The notes below the pieces were generated by a model. That model did not search any database, had not been told where the DNA came from, and saw only the letters and a list, made by a program, of their open reading frames with translations. From assembly GCF_015687175.1 (NCBI RefSeq), contig NZ_JADPQG010000005.1:62001-126000 (forward strand): a stretch of 64,000 nucleotides of DNA, read 5' to 3'. The position numbers and the translations under genes were made by a program. The stretch is from Reinekea sp. G2M2-21. GTDB lineage: Bacteria; Pseudomonadota; Gammaproteobacteria; Pseudomonadales; Natronospirillaceae. Below, in pieces: positions 55,597 through 64,000 of this stretch (within the stretch, counting starts at the first letter, position 1; each line of letters begins with the position of its first letter).

Positions 55597-57693
55597 CTAT
55601 TTCGTTTCTTTATTTCCGGCGAAGACCACCACCACCCGATCTGTGTTCAACACACGGCTGAACGCATATGGCGAGTCGGACATTTTGGCGTGTTGACCAG
55701 CGCCCACCGCGTTATGCCGCGCTCTGAACTGGCCAATCTTCTGCCAATGCCGTAAAAGATCCGCCCGGTCTTGTTTAATGTCATTCCAGTTCATGTCGGA
55801 GCGGGTGCCCTGATGGAAATCGTCGCCGTATGGGCCGAGGTCACGGCCGGTTTCATCGCCGTAGTAAATCTGTACGCCACCGGGTAGCAGCAAGAAAGGC
55901 GCCGCGATGCGCTTTTGCAACGTCAGGTTCTGGTATTTGGCGTAAAACAGAGTTGTATCATGGCTGGATATGTACGTCAGGCCGTTAAATTCGTTGTCAC
56001 TGTTAATGTCTGCAGCATAAGAAGCGAAGGTTTCCTCCATGTCGCTCATGCACAGCCCCAGTTCATGCGCTTTGTCCTGAAATTCAAAGTTGATCAGGCT
56101 GTCGAAACCGTAGTCGTAGTAATAGTCTTTAAACAATGGGTGATCGAACACTTCACCCACCATCCAAAACGGTTCGTCATCTAAGGCGGGATTCGGGTTC
56201 TTTGCTTTCCATTCGGCCAGCGCTTCTGTTGCCGCTGTTTTCAGGGTGTCCCAATGTTCCAGTTCAACATGTTTGGCGGTATCACTGCGGAAGCCATCAA
56301 TACCAAAATCCCGGATCCAGCGGGTTTGCCAGTCTATCAAGTGCTGTACGACTGCTTGTTCCGTATCTTGGGCATTCGTATCTGCTTTAGCTTTCAAAAT
56401 GGGCGGCAAACCGACTTTGACCGTTGATTCTGTTTTGTAATCCGGCAAGCCTGCCAGCGCCATGGTGATGTCGTCAGCGCCAGGCTGCGTATAACTGGGG
56501 AAAGTCCCGCGAATCCAGTCCGCGCTCCACCAATCGCGGTTCCAGTTTTGGCTGTTGTAATCAATAGCATCGTGGAAGCTGTGCCAGTTTTCACCGGCAG
56601 CTGGCTGCCAACTGTTATCGATGAGCCGATCCGACTTGAACACGTCGACGTTATAGTCGACCAGGTCTTGTCCGGTGGCGTAGCCCGCGTGGTTGATGAC
56701 GGTATCCCAGACCAGGCGAATGCCGCGTTTGTGCGCTTCACGTACCAGTTCGCGCAGGTCTTCATCGGTACCAAAATTTGGATCCAGCTTGGTGTAGTCC
56801 AGTGCCCAATAACCGTGGTAGCTGTAAAACGGAAACTCCCCTTTGCTGCCGCCGCCGACAAAACCATGCACCTGTTCCACTAAGGGTGTCATCCAGATCG
56901 CGTTCGCGCCCAGCTCTTTTATGTAATCCAACTTGGCGGTAATGCCTTTGATATCGCCCCCGTGGAAGGTGCCGATTTCGTCTTTGCTATCCTTTCGCCG
57001 ACCAAAGGCGTGGTCATTGCTCGGGTCACCGTTATAAAACCGGTCGGTCATGATGAAATAGACCGTCAGGTTATCCCAACTGAAGTCAGAGGGCTGATGA
57101 TTAGCTGCTTCCAGCAACAGTAAGCCATTACTTTCAGGAGCCGGTTGCAACGTTACCTTTCCTTGTTCGACCAGCGCCAGGTGGCCAGAATAGTAATCTC
57201 GGACTGTTTCACCATTGTTAAACACCGAACTCACATCCACCGTGACCGGCTCACCGTTCCAAACCTGACATTGGGTGGCGGGCAGGGGGCGTGAAAAGGT
57301 CTGAGCTTGGGTTTGCTTGGGCAACAGTTTTAAGGTGATTTCATCCTGGTCCGCATTCAGCGTGAAACGAATATCGCCGGCTACGCGAACCTTCAGTTCG
57401 AACGGTTGATCTGCACAGGCGGCCAGTGGTAAAGCTTTGTTGAAGCGAACCGATTGGTCGGGCTCGGCACCCAACGGGAACGGGCACTGTTCGCCGGAAT
57501 TGATGTAAAAGCGGTAACTACCTTTGGCTAATGCTGCGTCCACAGTTAGGCTGGATGAGTCAAACGGAAGATTACGGATATTGGCGTCGCTGCCGTCGTC
57601 GTTGACGTCGCTGACAACCAACGTAGGCGCGGCGAACACCGTGCCAAACCACGACAGCGCAACAAGAGTCGCTAAAGATGAAAATCGGCGCAT
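55597..57693 (-). CDS. malS: Periplasmic or secreted alpha-amylase (MalS-like, GH13)
   Basis: 698 residues with a signal peptide (MRRFSSLATLVALSWFGTVFA). The N-terminal 200 residues hold beta domains with paired Cys; the GH13 barrel begins FIMTDRFYNGDPSNDHAFG. Conserved regions: I DTVINHAG, II GFRSDTAKHVE (nucleophile Asp), III VGEVFDH (acid Glu), IV YISSHDTTLF. The long match HGGDIKGITAKLDYIKELGA is typical of E. coli MalS, which cuts maltodextrins in the periplasm. The C-terminus is short after the barrel. No maltose transport genes are nearby. Confidence 0.85.
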   Translation of the reverse strand: MRRFSSLATLVALSWFGTVFAAPTLVVSDVNDDGSDANIRNLPFDSSSLTVDAALAKGSYRFYINSGEQCPFPLGAEPDQSVRFNKALPLAACADQPFELKVRVAGDIRFTLNADQDEITLKLLPKQTQAQTFSRPLPATQCQVWNGEPVTVDVSSVFNNGETVRDYYSGHLALVEQGKVTLQPAPESNGLLLLEAANHQPSDFSWDNLTVYFIMTDRFYNGDPSNDHAFGRRKDSKDEIGTFHGGDIKGITAKLDYIKELGANAIWMTPLVEQVHGFVGGGSKGEFPFYSYHGYWALDYTKLDPNFGTDEDLRELVREAHKRGIRLVWDTVINHAGYATGQDLVDYNVDVFKSDRLIDNSWQPAAGENWHSFHDAIDYNSQNWNRDWWSADWIRGTFPSYTQPGADDITMALAGLPDYKTESTVKVGLPPILKAKADTNAQDTEQAVVQHLIDWQTRWIRDFGIDGFRSDTAKHVELEHWDTLKTAATEALAEWKAKNPNPALDDEPFWMVGEVFDHPLFKDYYYDYGFDSLINFEFQDKAHELGLCMSDMEETFASYAADINSDNEFNGLTYISSHDTTLFYAKYQNLTLQKRIAAPFLLLPGGVQIYYGDETGRDLGPYGDDFHQGTRSDMNWNDIKQDRADLLRHWQKIGQFRARHNAVGAGQHAKMSDSPYAFSRVLNTDRVVVVFAGNKETK

Positions 57694-57843
57694 AGTTTTA
57701 TCTCTGATTCAGATTATGCGTTGCAGGGTAGCGACTTTTGAACCAACCGGGCAGGTTGGTTCGGTGTGGGTTGGAACAAAGTTTGTTGCTGCCGAAAGAC
57801 TATCACCCCTGAACTTGGATAGGCTAGGGGCAAAACAAGTGGG

Positions 57844-58263
57844 TCAGTTGGAGGCAACCAGCTTGGCTTTGGGTTCCATCGAACGAATACGGCGGTTTTC
57901 ATCAATAGCCACGTAGACGAACTCAGCTTCGGTGACCTTTTGCCGTTCTTCATCTTCCGGCATACGGCTCCACACTTCGACCATGATTCGAACGGAAGAT
58001 CGGCCCATAGCGATGACGTGGGTATAGCAACAAACAACAGAACCGACCTTGATCGGGCGAATAAAACTCATATCGCCGATGGCCATCGTCGCAGTACGAC
58101 CTTTTGCAACCTTGTTGGCGACAATACTGGCTGCCGAGTCCATCTGAGTGACCAGCCAACCACCGGAGATATCGCCGATTGGGTTAGCGTCGGCTGGTTT
58201 GGCCAATACGCGTAATTGCAGGGAACCACGGGGTTCCGGGTTTGATTCATCTAATTTTTTCAT
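57844..58263 (-). CDS. yciA: YciA-like acyl-CoA thioesterase
   Basis: 139 residues, a single hotdog fold, with GDISGGWLVTQMDSAASIVA (catalytic Asp in QMDSAAS) and SFIRPIKVGSVVCCY. It hydrolyses a wide range of acyl-CoAs. It lies between malS and the pst promoter, on the minus strand. Confidence 0.9.
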   Translation of the reverse strand: MKKLDESNPEPRGSLQLRVLAKPADANPIGDISGGWLVTQMDSAASIVANKVAKGRTATMAIGDMSFIRPIKVGSVVCCYTHVIAMGRSSVRIMVEVWSRMPEDEERQKVTEAEFVYVAIDENRRIRSMEPKAKLVASN

Positions 58264-58390
58264 GGCGTCTAGTCTTATTATGTGAGCTGGTTGTTGTTTT
58301 TTTGCGCATTATAACGATCAAGCCTGCCCTTGCCCATGCTTAGAACCCCCTTCTTCCGCTTAATGTCCAATATTTAAAGAAATATGACGG

Positions 58391-58430
58391 TTGTAATAAT
58401 TCTGTCATGTTTAATTCATACGATTGTCAC
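58391..58430 (+). promoter_or_regulatory. Tandem PhoB-binding Pho boxes upstream of pstS
   Basis: Four heptamers spaced 11 bases apart: TTGTAAT (58391), CTGTCAT (58402), AATTCAT (58413), TTGTCAC (58424). The second is the consensus CTGTCAT. A -10 element TACGAT at 58441-58446 lies ten bases after the last heptamer, the spacing expected for PhoB-activated promoters. Confidence 0.8.
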
Positions 58431-58494
58431 ATTAACGGTCTACGATGCGTTCCGAGTTAAGGCTCAGACCTATAAAAAAATTGGAGGAATTCCT

Positions 58495-59529
58495 GTGAAG
58501 AAGACTGTATTTGCTGCCATTTTTGCGACTGCTGCTGCTATCGCTGCAGTACCGGCACAAGCTCGAGATCAAATTAACATTGTGGGTTCATCCACGGTTT
58601 ACCCGTTTGCTACTGTTGTTGCTGAGCGTTTCGGCCGCGCATCTGGTAACCCAACACCAACCATCGAATCAACCGGTTCTGGCGGTGGTTTGAAACTGTT
58701 CTGTGAAGGTGTTGGTGAAAACACTCCAGACATTACCAACTCTTCAAGCTACATCAAACAATCTCAGTACGACGACTGTGCTGAAAAAGGCATCGACATC
58801 ATCGAAGTGAAAATCGGTTATGACGGCATCGCGTTTGCAAACAGCAAAGCCGGCCAGAAAATCGATGTGACTCAAAAAGAACTGTTCTTGGCTCTGGCGG
58901 CTCACGTTCCTGGCGAGAAAGAAGGCGAGCTGATTGCTAACCCATACGAAACCTGGAATCAGATCAATGCTAAGCTGCCTGCTGTGAAAATCCGTGTTCT
59001 TGGCCCACCGCCAACATCGGGTACGCGTGCAGCGTTTGTTGAACTGGTTATGCAGAAAGGCTGTGCCAAGTTCGATTGGATCAAAGACCTGAAGAAAACA
59101 GACAAAGCCAAGTACGGCGAAATTTGCGACTCTATGCGTGAAGATGGCGCGTTCGTTGAAGCGGGTGAAAACGATAACCTGATCGTTCAAAAGTTAGAAG
59201 CAGATTCCAGCGCGTTCGGTATATTCGGTTACTCATTCCTGGATCAGAACAGCGACAAGCTGCAAGGTGCTTCTTTCGCCGGTGTTGACATCACATTCGA
59301 GAACATCGCAGACGGTTCTTACCCAGTATCACGCCCGTTGCACTTCTTTGTTAAGAAGCAACACATTGGCGTGATCCCAGGTATTCTGGACTTCGTGAAC
59401 ACCTTCTTGAGCGATGCCGCGCAGAGCGAAGACGGTTACCTGGCTGAGAAAGGTCTGATCCCATTGAGTGGTGACGAACTGAAAGCCATGCGCGCTTCTG
59501 TGAATGCTCAGAAAGTTATGAAAATGTAA
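58495..59529 (+). CDS. pstS: Phosphate ABC transporter substrate-binding protein
   Basis: 344 residues with a signal peptide (MKKTVFAAIFATAAAIAAVPAQA). It has the phosphate-binding start NIVGSSTVYPFATVV, TESTGSGGG-like ESTGSGGGLKLF and GPPPTSGTRAAFVEL. The GTG start at 58495 follows TTGGAGG; the longer frame from 58384 runs through the Pho boxes and is rejected. It is the first gene of the pst-phoU operon. Confidence 0.95.
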   Translation: MKKTVFAAIFATAAAIAAVPAQARDQINIVGSSTVYPFATVVAERFGRASGNPTPTIESTGSGGGLKLFCEGVGENTPDITNSSSYIKQSQYDDCAEKGIDIIEVKIGYDGIAFANSKAGQKIDVTQKELFLALAAHVPGEKEGELIANPYETWNQINAKLPAVKIRVLGPPPTSGTRAAFVELVMQKGCAKFDWIKDLKKTDKAKYGEICDSMREDGAFVEAGENDNLIVQKLEADSSAFGIFGYSFLDQNSDKLQGASFAGVDITFENIADGSYPVSRPLHFFVKKQHIGVIPGILDFVNTFLSDAAQSEDGYLAEKGLIPLSGDELKAMRASVNAQKVMKM

Positions 59530-59552
59530 GGCTAGCTCTGCTAGCATGACCA

Positions 59553-59583
59553 GGGGCCAGGTTTTTAATCTGGCTCTTTTTTT
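59553..59583 (+). terminator. Intrinsic terminator between pstS and pstC
   Basis: GGGCCAG-GTTTTTAAT-CTGGCTC, then a T7 run, 24 bases after the pstS stop. Partial termination here would explain more PstS than membrane subunits. Confidence 0.75.
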
Positions 59584-59634
59584 GGTTTATACGCCGCACG
59601 AATTTCGCGGCGATTGTTGTTAAGAGGAACCAGC

Positions 59635-61023
59635 ATGACGTCATCGTCCCTGTTTTTACTGCTCGTTCTGATTGTTGCAGTCAGCTATTTTTTTGGCCGC
59701 AAACGATCGGAAGTCGTCGCCCAGTCAGTCGGCGGGATTAGGCACCTGCATTCGTTACCAAATTATTATGGTCTTATGGCAGCAGTGTGGGCTGGTGTGC
59801 CTGGGTTGGTGATTCTCAGTTTGTGGGTTGCGTTTGAAACCACCGTGATGCAGGGCATTGTTTTTTCCGGCCTGCCGGATCATTTGAAAACGTTGACCGG
59901 TCCGCAGGTTAATCTATTTTGGTCGGAAGTGTACAACCTTCGCTCCGGCGCGATTTCAGCACCGTCAGACCCGGCCTTGCTCGACGCAATGGCGCACATC
60001 ACCACCTTGGAGCAGCAGAGTAAAATCGGCAAAGCCGTTATGGTGATAGCGCTGTCTGTATTAGGCGGTGGCATTGGCTGGTCTTTAATTCGTCCTACCC
60101 AGAAAGCCCGTAACCAATTTGAAGTGGTGTTGCGTACCCTGTTGATGCTCAGCTCCATGATCGCCATATTCACTACGGTCGGCATTCTGTTTTCTGTTTT
60201 ATTTGAATCGGTACGCTTCTTCCGTGAAGTACCGATCACCGAATTTATGTTTGGCACTAAATGGAGCCCGCAAGTCGCGATAAACGCCGAAGTAGCGGGT
60301 TCTTCTGGTGCCTTTGGCGCAGTGCCATTGTTCGTGGGCACGCTGATGATCGCCAGTATCGCGTTGATCATCGCCGTACCGATTGGTTTGATGACCGCTG
60401 TGTATCTGGTGGAATACGCCAGCCGCCGTGTGCGCAACATTATTAAACCCTTACTGGAAGTACTTGCAGGTATTCCTACCGTTGTTTACGGCTTCTTCGC
60501 CGCCTTAACCATGGCGCCGCAATTAAAAACTTTTTTTGAAGACGTTGGCGTTAACGGCGTCTCGTCTGAATCTGCTTTGGCCGCTGGCCTGGTGATGGGC
60601 ATCATGATTATCCCATTCGTGTCTTCCCTGGCCGACGACGTGATTAACGCCGTGCCCAATTCGCTGCGCGATGGCTCCTACGGTTTGGGCGCGACCCGCA
60701 GTGAAACCATCAAGCAGGTCGTCTTTCCCGCGGCATTGCCCGGTATTGTGGGTGGTGTTTTGTTGGCCGCGTCACGCGCTATTGGTGAAACCATGATTGT
60801 GGTGATGGCCGCCGGTTTGGCCGCCAACCTCACCGCCAACCCATTGGAGGCCGTGACCACCGTCACCGTACAGATTGCGACCTTGCTGGTGGGTGACCAA
60901 GAGTTTGACAGTGCGAAAACGCTGTCTGCCTTCGCATTAGGACTGATGTTATTTTTCACAACGCTGTTGTTAAACATTGTTGCATTGGCGGTTGTTAAGA
61001 GGTTCCGAGAGCAATATGACTGA
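59635..61023 (+). CDS. pstC: Phosphate ABC transporter permease PstC
   Basis: 462 residues, long PstC form: extra N-terminal membrane segments and a periplasmic insert (about 60-160) before the core permease. The EAA-like loop is YGLGATRSETIKQVVFPAALPGIVGG (about residues 345-370). The start at 59635 follows AAGAGGAA. It overlaps pstA by eight bases. Confidence 0.94.
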   Translation: MTSSSLFLLLVLIVAVSYFFGRKRSEVVAQSVGGIRHLHSLPNYYGLMAAVWAGVPGLVILSLWVAFETTVMQGIVFSGLPDHLKTLTGPQVNLFWSEVYNLRSGAISAPSDPALLDAMAHITTLEQQSKIGKAVMVIALSVLGGGIGWSLIRPTQKARNQFEVVLRTLLMLSSMIAIFTTVGILFSVLFESVRFFREVPITEFMFGTKWSPQVAINAEVAGSSGAFGAVPLFVGTLMIASIALIIAVPIGLMTAVYLVEYASRRVRNIIKPLLEVLAGIPTVVYGFFAALTMAPQLKTFFEDVGVNGVSSESALAAGLVMGIMIIPFVSSLADDVINAVPNSLRDGSYGLGATRSETIKQVVFPAALPGIVGGVLLAASRAIGETMIVVMAAGLAANLTANPLEAVTTVTVQIATLLVGDQEFDSAKTLSAFALGLMLFFTTLLLNIVALAVVKRFREQYD

Positions 61024-62329
61024 TCAAAATCTGAATGCCATCGAGCGCATGGCAATGGTGAAGCAAGAACGCATGGCCGCAAAACTGGGCAAGCGTTACG
61101 CCAAAGAAAAACGCTTTCAGGCGTACGGTATTGTGTCGATTGTGATCGGCCTGTCGTTTCTGGCCATGTTACTGGGCACTATTTTTACCGCCGGTTTCAG
61201 CACCTTTTACGCAACCGAAATTCGTCTGACTGTCACGTACGATCAAGAACTGCTGGGCGTTGCCGACATGAACGACGAATCGCAATTGGCCTTTGCCAAC
61301 TGGGGCGCGTTGGTGAAAAACGCACTGGCAGAACGGTTCCCGGACGTCAGCGGTCGCTCGGCACGCCGCCAGCTGAATTCGCTGGTATCCAGCGTGGCGG
61401 AATACGACCTGAAAGATCGTCTGGAAGCTCACCCGGAACTGTTGGGCACCACGGAAGAGATCTGGCTGATGGCCGACGATGAAATCGACGCCCTGATGAA
61501 AAAACAGATCGACCGTGACGCACCAGAAAGCGAGCGTCGGTTGAATGATTTCCAAATCAGCCTTGTCGACTCGTTAATTGAATCCGGCGAACTGAAGACA
61601 GCTTTCAACACCACCTTCTTTACCAATGGCGATTCGCGCGAGCCCGAACAAGCGGGTATTCGCGGTGCCATGATCGGTTCGTTCTTTACCCTGTTGGTCA
61701 CCTTGGTACTGTCGTTCCCGATTGGCGTATCGGCGGCCATTTACCTGGAAGAATTTGCACCGAAGAACCGATTCACCGAAATTATTGAAGTGAACATCAA
61801 CAACCTCGCTGCGGTACCGTCTATCGTCTTCGGTCTGTTGGGTTTGGCGGTGTTTATCAACGTGTTCCACTTGCCGCGTTCGGCGCCGGTGGTGGGGGGG
61901 CTGGTACTGACGCTGATGACGTTACCGACCATTATTATTTCGTCGCGTTCGGCTATTAAAGCCGTGCCGCCGTCCATCCGCGAAGCCGCGTTGGGTTTAG
62001 GTGCCTCGCGTGTGCAGATGGTCTTGCACCATGTACTGCCGCTGGCCATGCCTGGCATGCTCACCGGTACTATTATTGGTATGGCACAAGCACTGGGTGA
62101 AACCGCCCCGTTGTTGATGATTGGTATGGTCGCCTTTATTGCCGACGTACCCGGTACACCGTTGGACCCGTCCACCGTATTACCGGTGCAGATATTTTTG
62201 TGGTCCGACCTGCCGGAGCGCGCCTTTGTCGCGAAAACATCCGGTGCCATTATGGTCTTGCTTGGGTTCCTGGCCATTATGAATTTATTCGCCGTTTTCC
62301 TGCGTCGCAAATTCGAGCAACGCTGGTAA
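61016..62329 (+). CDS. pstA: Phosphate ABC transporter permease PstA
   Basis: 437 residues with one N-terminal membrane segment, a large periplasmic domain (about 60-215) and the core permease with the coupling helix ALGLGASRVQMVLHHVLPLA. The long form is common in pseudomonad-type bacteria. The ATG at 61016 overlaps the pstC stop. Confidence 0.94.
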   Translation: MTDQNLNAIERMAMVKQERMAAKLGKRYAKEKRFQAYGIVSIVIGLSFLAMLLGTIFTAGFSTFYATEIRLTVTYDQELLGVADMNDESQLAFANWGALVKNALAERFPDVSGRSARRQLNSLVSSVAEYDLKDRLEAHPELLGTTEEIWLMADDEIDALMKKQIDRDAPESERRLNDFQISLVDSLIESGELKTAFNTTFFTNGDSREPEQAGIRGAMIGSFFTLLVTLVLSFPIGVSAAIYLEEFAPKNRFTEIIEVNINNLAAVPSIVFGLLGLAVFINVFHLPRSAPVVGGLVLTLMTLPTIIISSRSAIKAVPPSIREAALGLGASRVQMVLHHVLPLAMPGMLTGTIIGMAQALGETAPLLMIGMVAFIADVPGTPLDPSTVLPVQIFLWSDLPERAFVAKTSGAIMVLLGFLAIMNLFAVFLRRKFEQRW

Positions 62330-62375
62330 ACACACGCTAAGAACGGCAAAACGATTTTTAAAGAGGTAATCGCAA

Positions 62376-63212
62376 GTGAATACATCCGTTAAAGACACCA
62401 TGGAAAGCACCTTCGCTGGTTGGACAGAAACCGTCGGTAACGCCATGCTCGAAGGTGAAGCGCGTATGTCTACCCGCAACACCGATGTTTTTTATGGTGA
62501 CAAACAAGCCATCTTCGGTGTGGATCTGGACATTGGCAAAAACGAAGTTCTGGCGATGATCGGCCCATCCGGTTGTGGTAAGTCCACGTTCCTGCGCACA
62601 CTGAACCGCATGAACGACACCATTGATATCTGCAAAATCAAAGGTGAAATTCTGTTGGATGGCGAAAACATCTACGACAAAAATATGGACGTGGTCAGCC
62701 TGCGCGCTCGCGTCGGCATGGTATTCCAAAAGCCAAACCCATTCCCAAAAAGTATTTACGACAACGTCGCCTACGGCCCGCGTATTCATGGCCTGGTGTC
62801 GCGTCGCGCGGAACTCGACGAAGTGGTTGAAACCGCTCTGCGCAAAGCCAGTATTTGGGACGAAGTGAAAGACCGGTTGGATCAACCCGCGACCGGCCTC
62901 TCCGGTGGTCAGCAACAGCGTTTGTGTATTGCCCGTACCATTGCCGTGTCGCCCGAGGTTATCTTAATGGATGAACCGTGCTCCGCACTGGACCCAATTG
63001 CCACCGCGCGTATTGAAGAGTTGATTGCGGAATTGTCCGAGAACTACACCATTGCTATTGTTACCCACAGCATGCAACAGGCCGCCCGTGTGTCGACCCG
63101 TACCGCATACTTCCACTTGGGTCGCTTAATTGAAGTGGGTTCTACTGATAAAATTTTCACCGCACCCGACCATAAATTAACAGAAGACTACATTACCGGC
63201 CGCTTCGGTTAA
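62376..63212 (+). CDS. pstB: Phosphate ABC transporter ATP-binding protein
   Basis: 278 residues with Walker [10 protein letters not shown], signature LSGGQQQR and Walker [14 protein letters not shown]. It carries about 25 extra N-terminal residues before the ABC domain. GTG start; AAAGAGG lies nine bases before it. An in-frame ATG at codon 31 (RMSTRNTDV) could be an alternative start. Confidence 0.95.
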   Translation: MNTSVKDTMESTFAGWTETVGNAMLEGEARMSTRNTDVFYGDKQAIFGVDLDIGKNEVLAMIGPSGCGKSTFLRTLNRMNDTIDICKIKGEILLDGENIYDKNMDVVSLRARVGMVFQKPNPFPKSIYDNVAYGPRIHGLVSRRAELDEVVETALRKASIWDEVKDRLDQPATGLSGGQQQRLCIARTIAVSPEVILMDEPCSALDPIATARIEELIAELSENYTIAIVTHSMQQAARVSTRTAYFHLGRLIEVGSTDKIFTAPDHKLTEDYITGRFG

Positions 63213-63223
63213 GGAGAGATCAC

Positions 63224-63937
63224 ATGGAAAAAATGACCTTTGATAAACATACCTCCGCCCAATTCAACGCCGAACTGGAAGGTGCCCGCAAGCACTTAAT
63301 GGAAATGGGCGGCCTGGTAGAAGAACAGATTGAAGTGGCGTTTAAGTCACTGATTGATGTCGACACCGACCTGGCGGAAAAAGCCATTAAGATGGACAAG
63401 AACGTCAACAAAATGGAATTGATGATCGACAAAGAAACCACACAGATTCTGGCCAAGCGTAACCCCGCGGCTTCAGACCTGCGGTTTATTATTTCGGTCA
63501 CCAAAACCGTGAACGACTTAGAGCGCATTGGCGACGAAGCCGCCAAAATCGCCAAGCAGTCGTTAGAATTGGCGGAATCGGGTTCTGGCCCGCAAGGTTT
63601 CGTGGAACTGCGCCACATTGGTGAAAAAGTCCGCCAGATGGTTCAAGGCTCGCTGGACTCGTTCGCCCGTCTGGATGCCGACGCCGCACTGGCCGTTATG
63701 CACCAAGACAAAGCCGTCGACCTGGAATACGGAGACGCCATCCGAACGCTGGTGACTAAAATGATGGAAGACCCGCGCACCATTTCCCGCGCGTTATCGG
63801 TTATGTGGGCACTGCGTTCGCTGGAACGAATTGGCGACCACGCTCGTAACATCGCCGAATCCGTTATTTACCTGGTAAAAGGCAAAGACGTTCGTCACAA
63901 GAAATTAGAAAAAGTGGCTGAACAGCTTCGCAAATAA
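63224..63937 (+). CDS. phoU: Phosphate signalling complex protein PhoU
   Basis: 237 residues with two three-helix repeats; metal-binding ExxxD motifs occur as ERIGDEAAKI (first repeat) and ERIGDHARNI (second repeat). PhoU links Pst transport state to PhoR and prevents phosphate toxicity. AAGGAGA precedes the ATG. The last 63 bases of the window after it contain no gene. Confidence 0.95.
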   Translation: MEKMTFDKHTSAQFNAELEGARKHLMEMGGLVEEQIEVAFKSLIDVDTDLAEKAIKMDKNVNKMELMIDKETTQILAKRNPAASDLRFIISVTKTVNDLERIGDEAAKIAKQSLELAESGSGPQGFVELRHIGEKVRQMVQGSLDSFARLDADAALAVMHQDKAVDLEYGDAIRTLVTKMMEDPRTISRALSVMWALRSLERIGDHARNIAESVIYLVKGKDVRHKKLEKVAEQLRK

Positions 63938-64000
63938 GCTCAGCTTATTACTGCGTCATCTTCTACTACAGCAGATACAGAACCGCCGACCTGAACGCTC

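Overview
The window is a chromosomal segment of a marine-type gammaproteobacterium. The order pilU/pilT - yggS - proC - yggT - metX - metW - DUF4426 ... rdgB - hemW is the one I know from Pseudomonas and relatives, and the S10-spc-alpha ribosomal cluster is gammaproteobacterial in order. Oceanospirillales (Reinekea/Saccharospirillum-like) is my guess, not a demonstrated assignment. No tRNA, rRNA, CRISPR array or replication origin was seen.

Layout. 1-6452 (minus strand): a partial exported protein, a cyclic-nucleotide-binding/CoA-acylating aldehyde dehydrogenase fusion, ppiC, a small membrane protein, waaA, hemW and rdgB. 6453-16937 (plus strand): an accessory island inserted between rdgB and the DUF4426/metW/metX genes. 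It holds an HlyD-type adaptor, two related precursor peptides with 15-residue double-glycine leaders (one split by a -1 frame change at an A6 run), an unknown 92-residue ORF, a decayed IS30-family element with both terminal repeats, a C39-peptidase ABC exporter, a CPBP membrane protease and an M16 zinc-peptidase lipoprotein. 16938-24366: DUF4426, metW, metX, yggT, proC and yggS (minus), then pilT, pilU, a TfoX-N protein and a DUF1289 protein (plus). 24335-31160: a GMC oxidoreductase, small membrane proteins, a lipoprotein, an alpha/beta hydrolase, a NarL/DesK-type two-component pair and an MBL-fold hydrolase. 31285-34956: a cobalamin riboswitch followed by class Ia ribonucleotide reductase nrdA-nrdB. 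34986-38435: cardiolipin synthase, an HD-GYP protein with a changed HD motif, and a PspC protein. 38763-52492: the S10, spc and alpha ribosomal operons with secY and rpoA. 52558-58263: a phosphotransferase, a PiT phosphate transporter with its DUF47 partner, a MalS-like amylase and a YciA thioesterase. 58391-63937: pstS-pstC-pstA-pstB-phoU behind tandem Pho boxes.

How the genes work together. The island reads as a peptide-secretion cassette of the microcin V type. The leaders match the double-glycine consensus, the exporter keeps the Cys/His/Asp triad of C39 leader peptidases, and HlyD supplies the periplasmic adaptor. Two extra proteases (CPBP, M16) and no post-translational modification enzyme accompany them. 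The mature peptides would be about 74-78 residues, with a very basic N-terminal half and two cysteines, unlike microcins I know. The rest is core metabolism. The nrdAB riboswitch implies that this B12-independent reductase is turned down when cobalamin is available. Two phosphate uptake systems, low-affinity Pit and high-affinity Pst, lie within 10 kb of each other.
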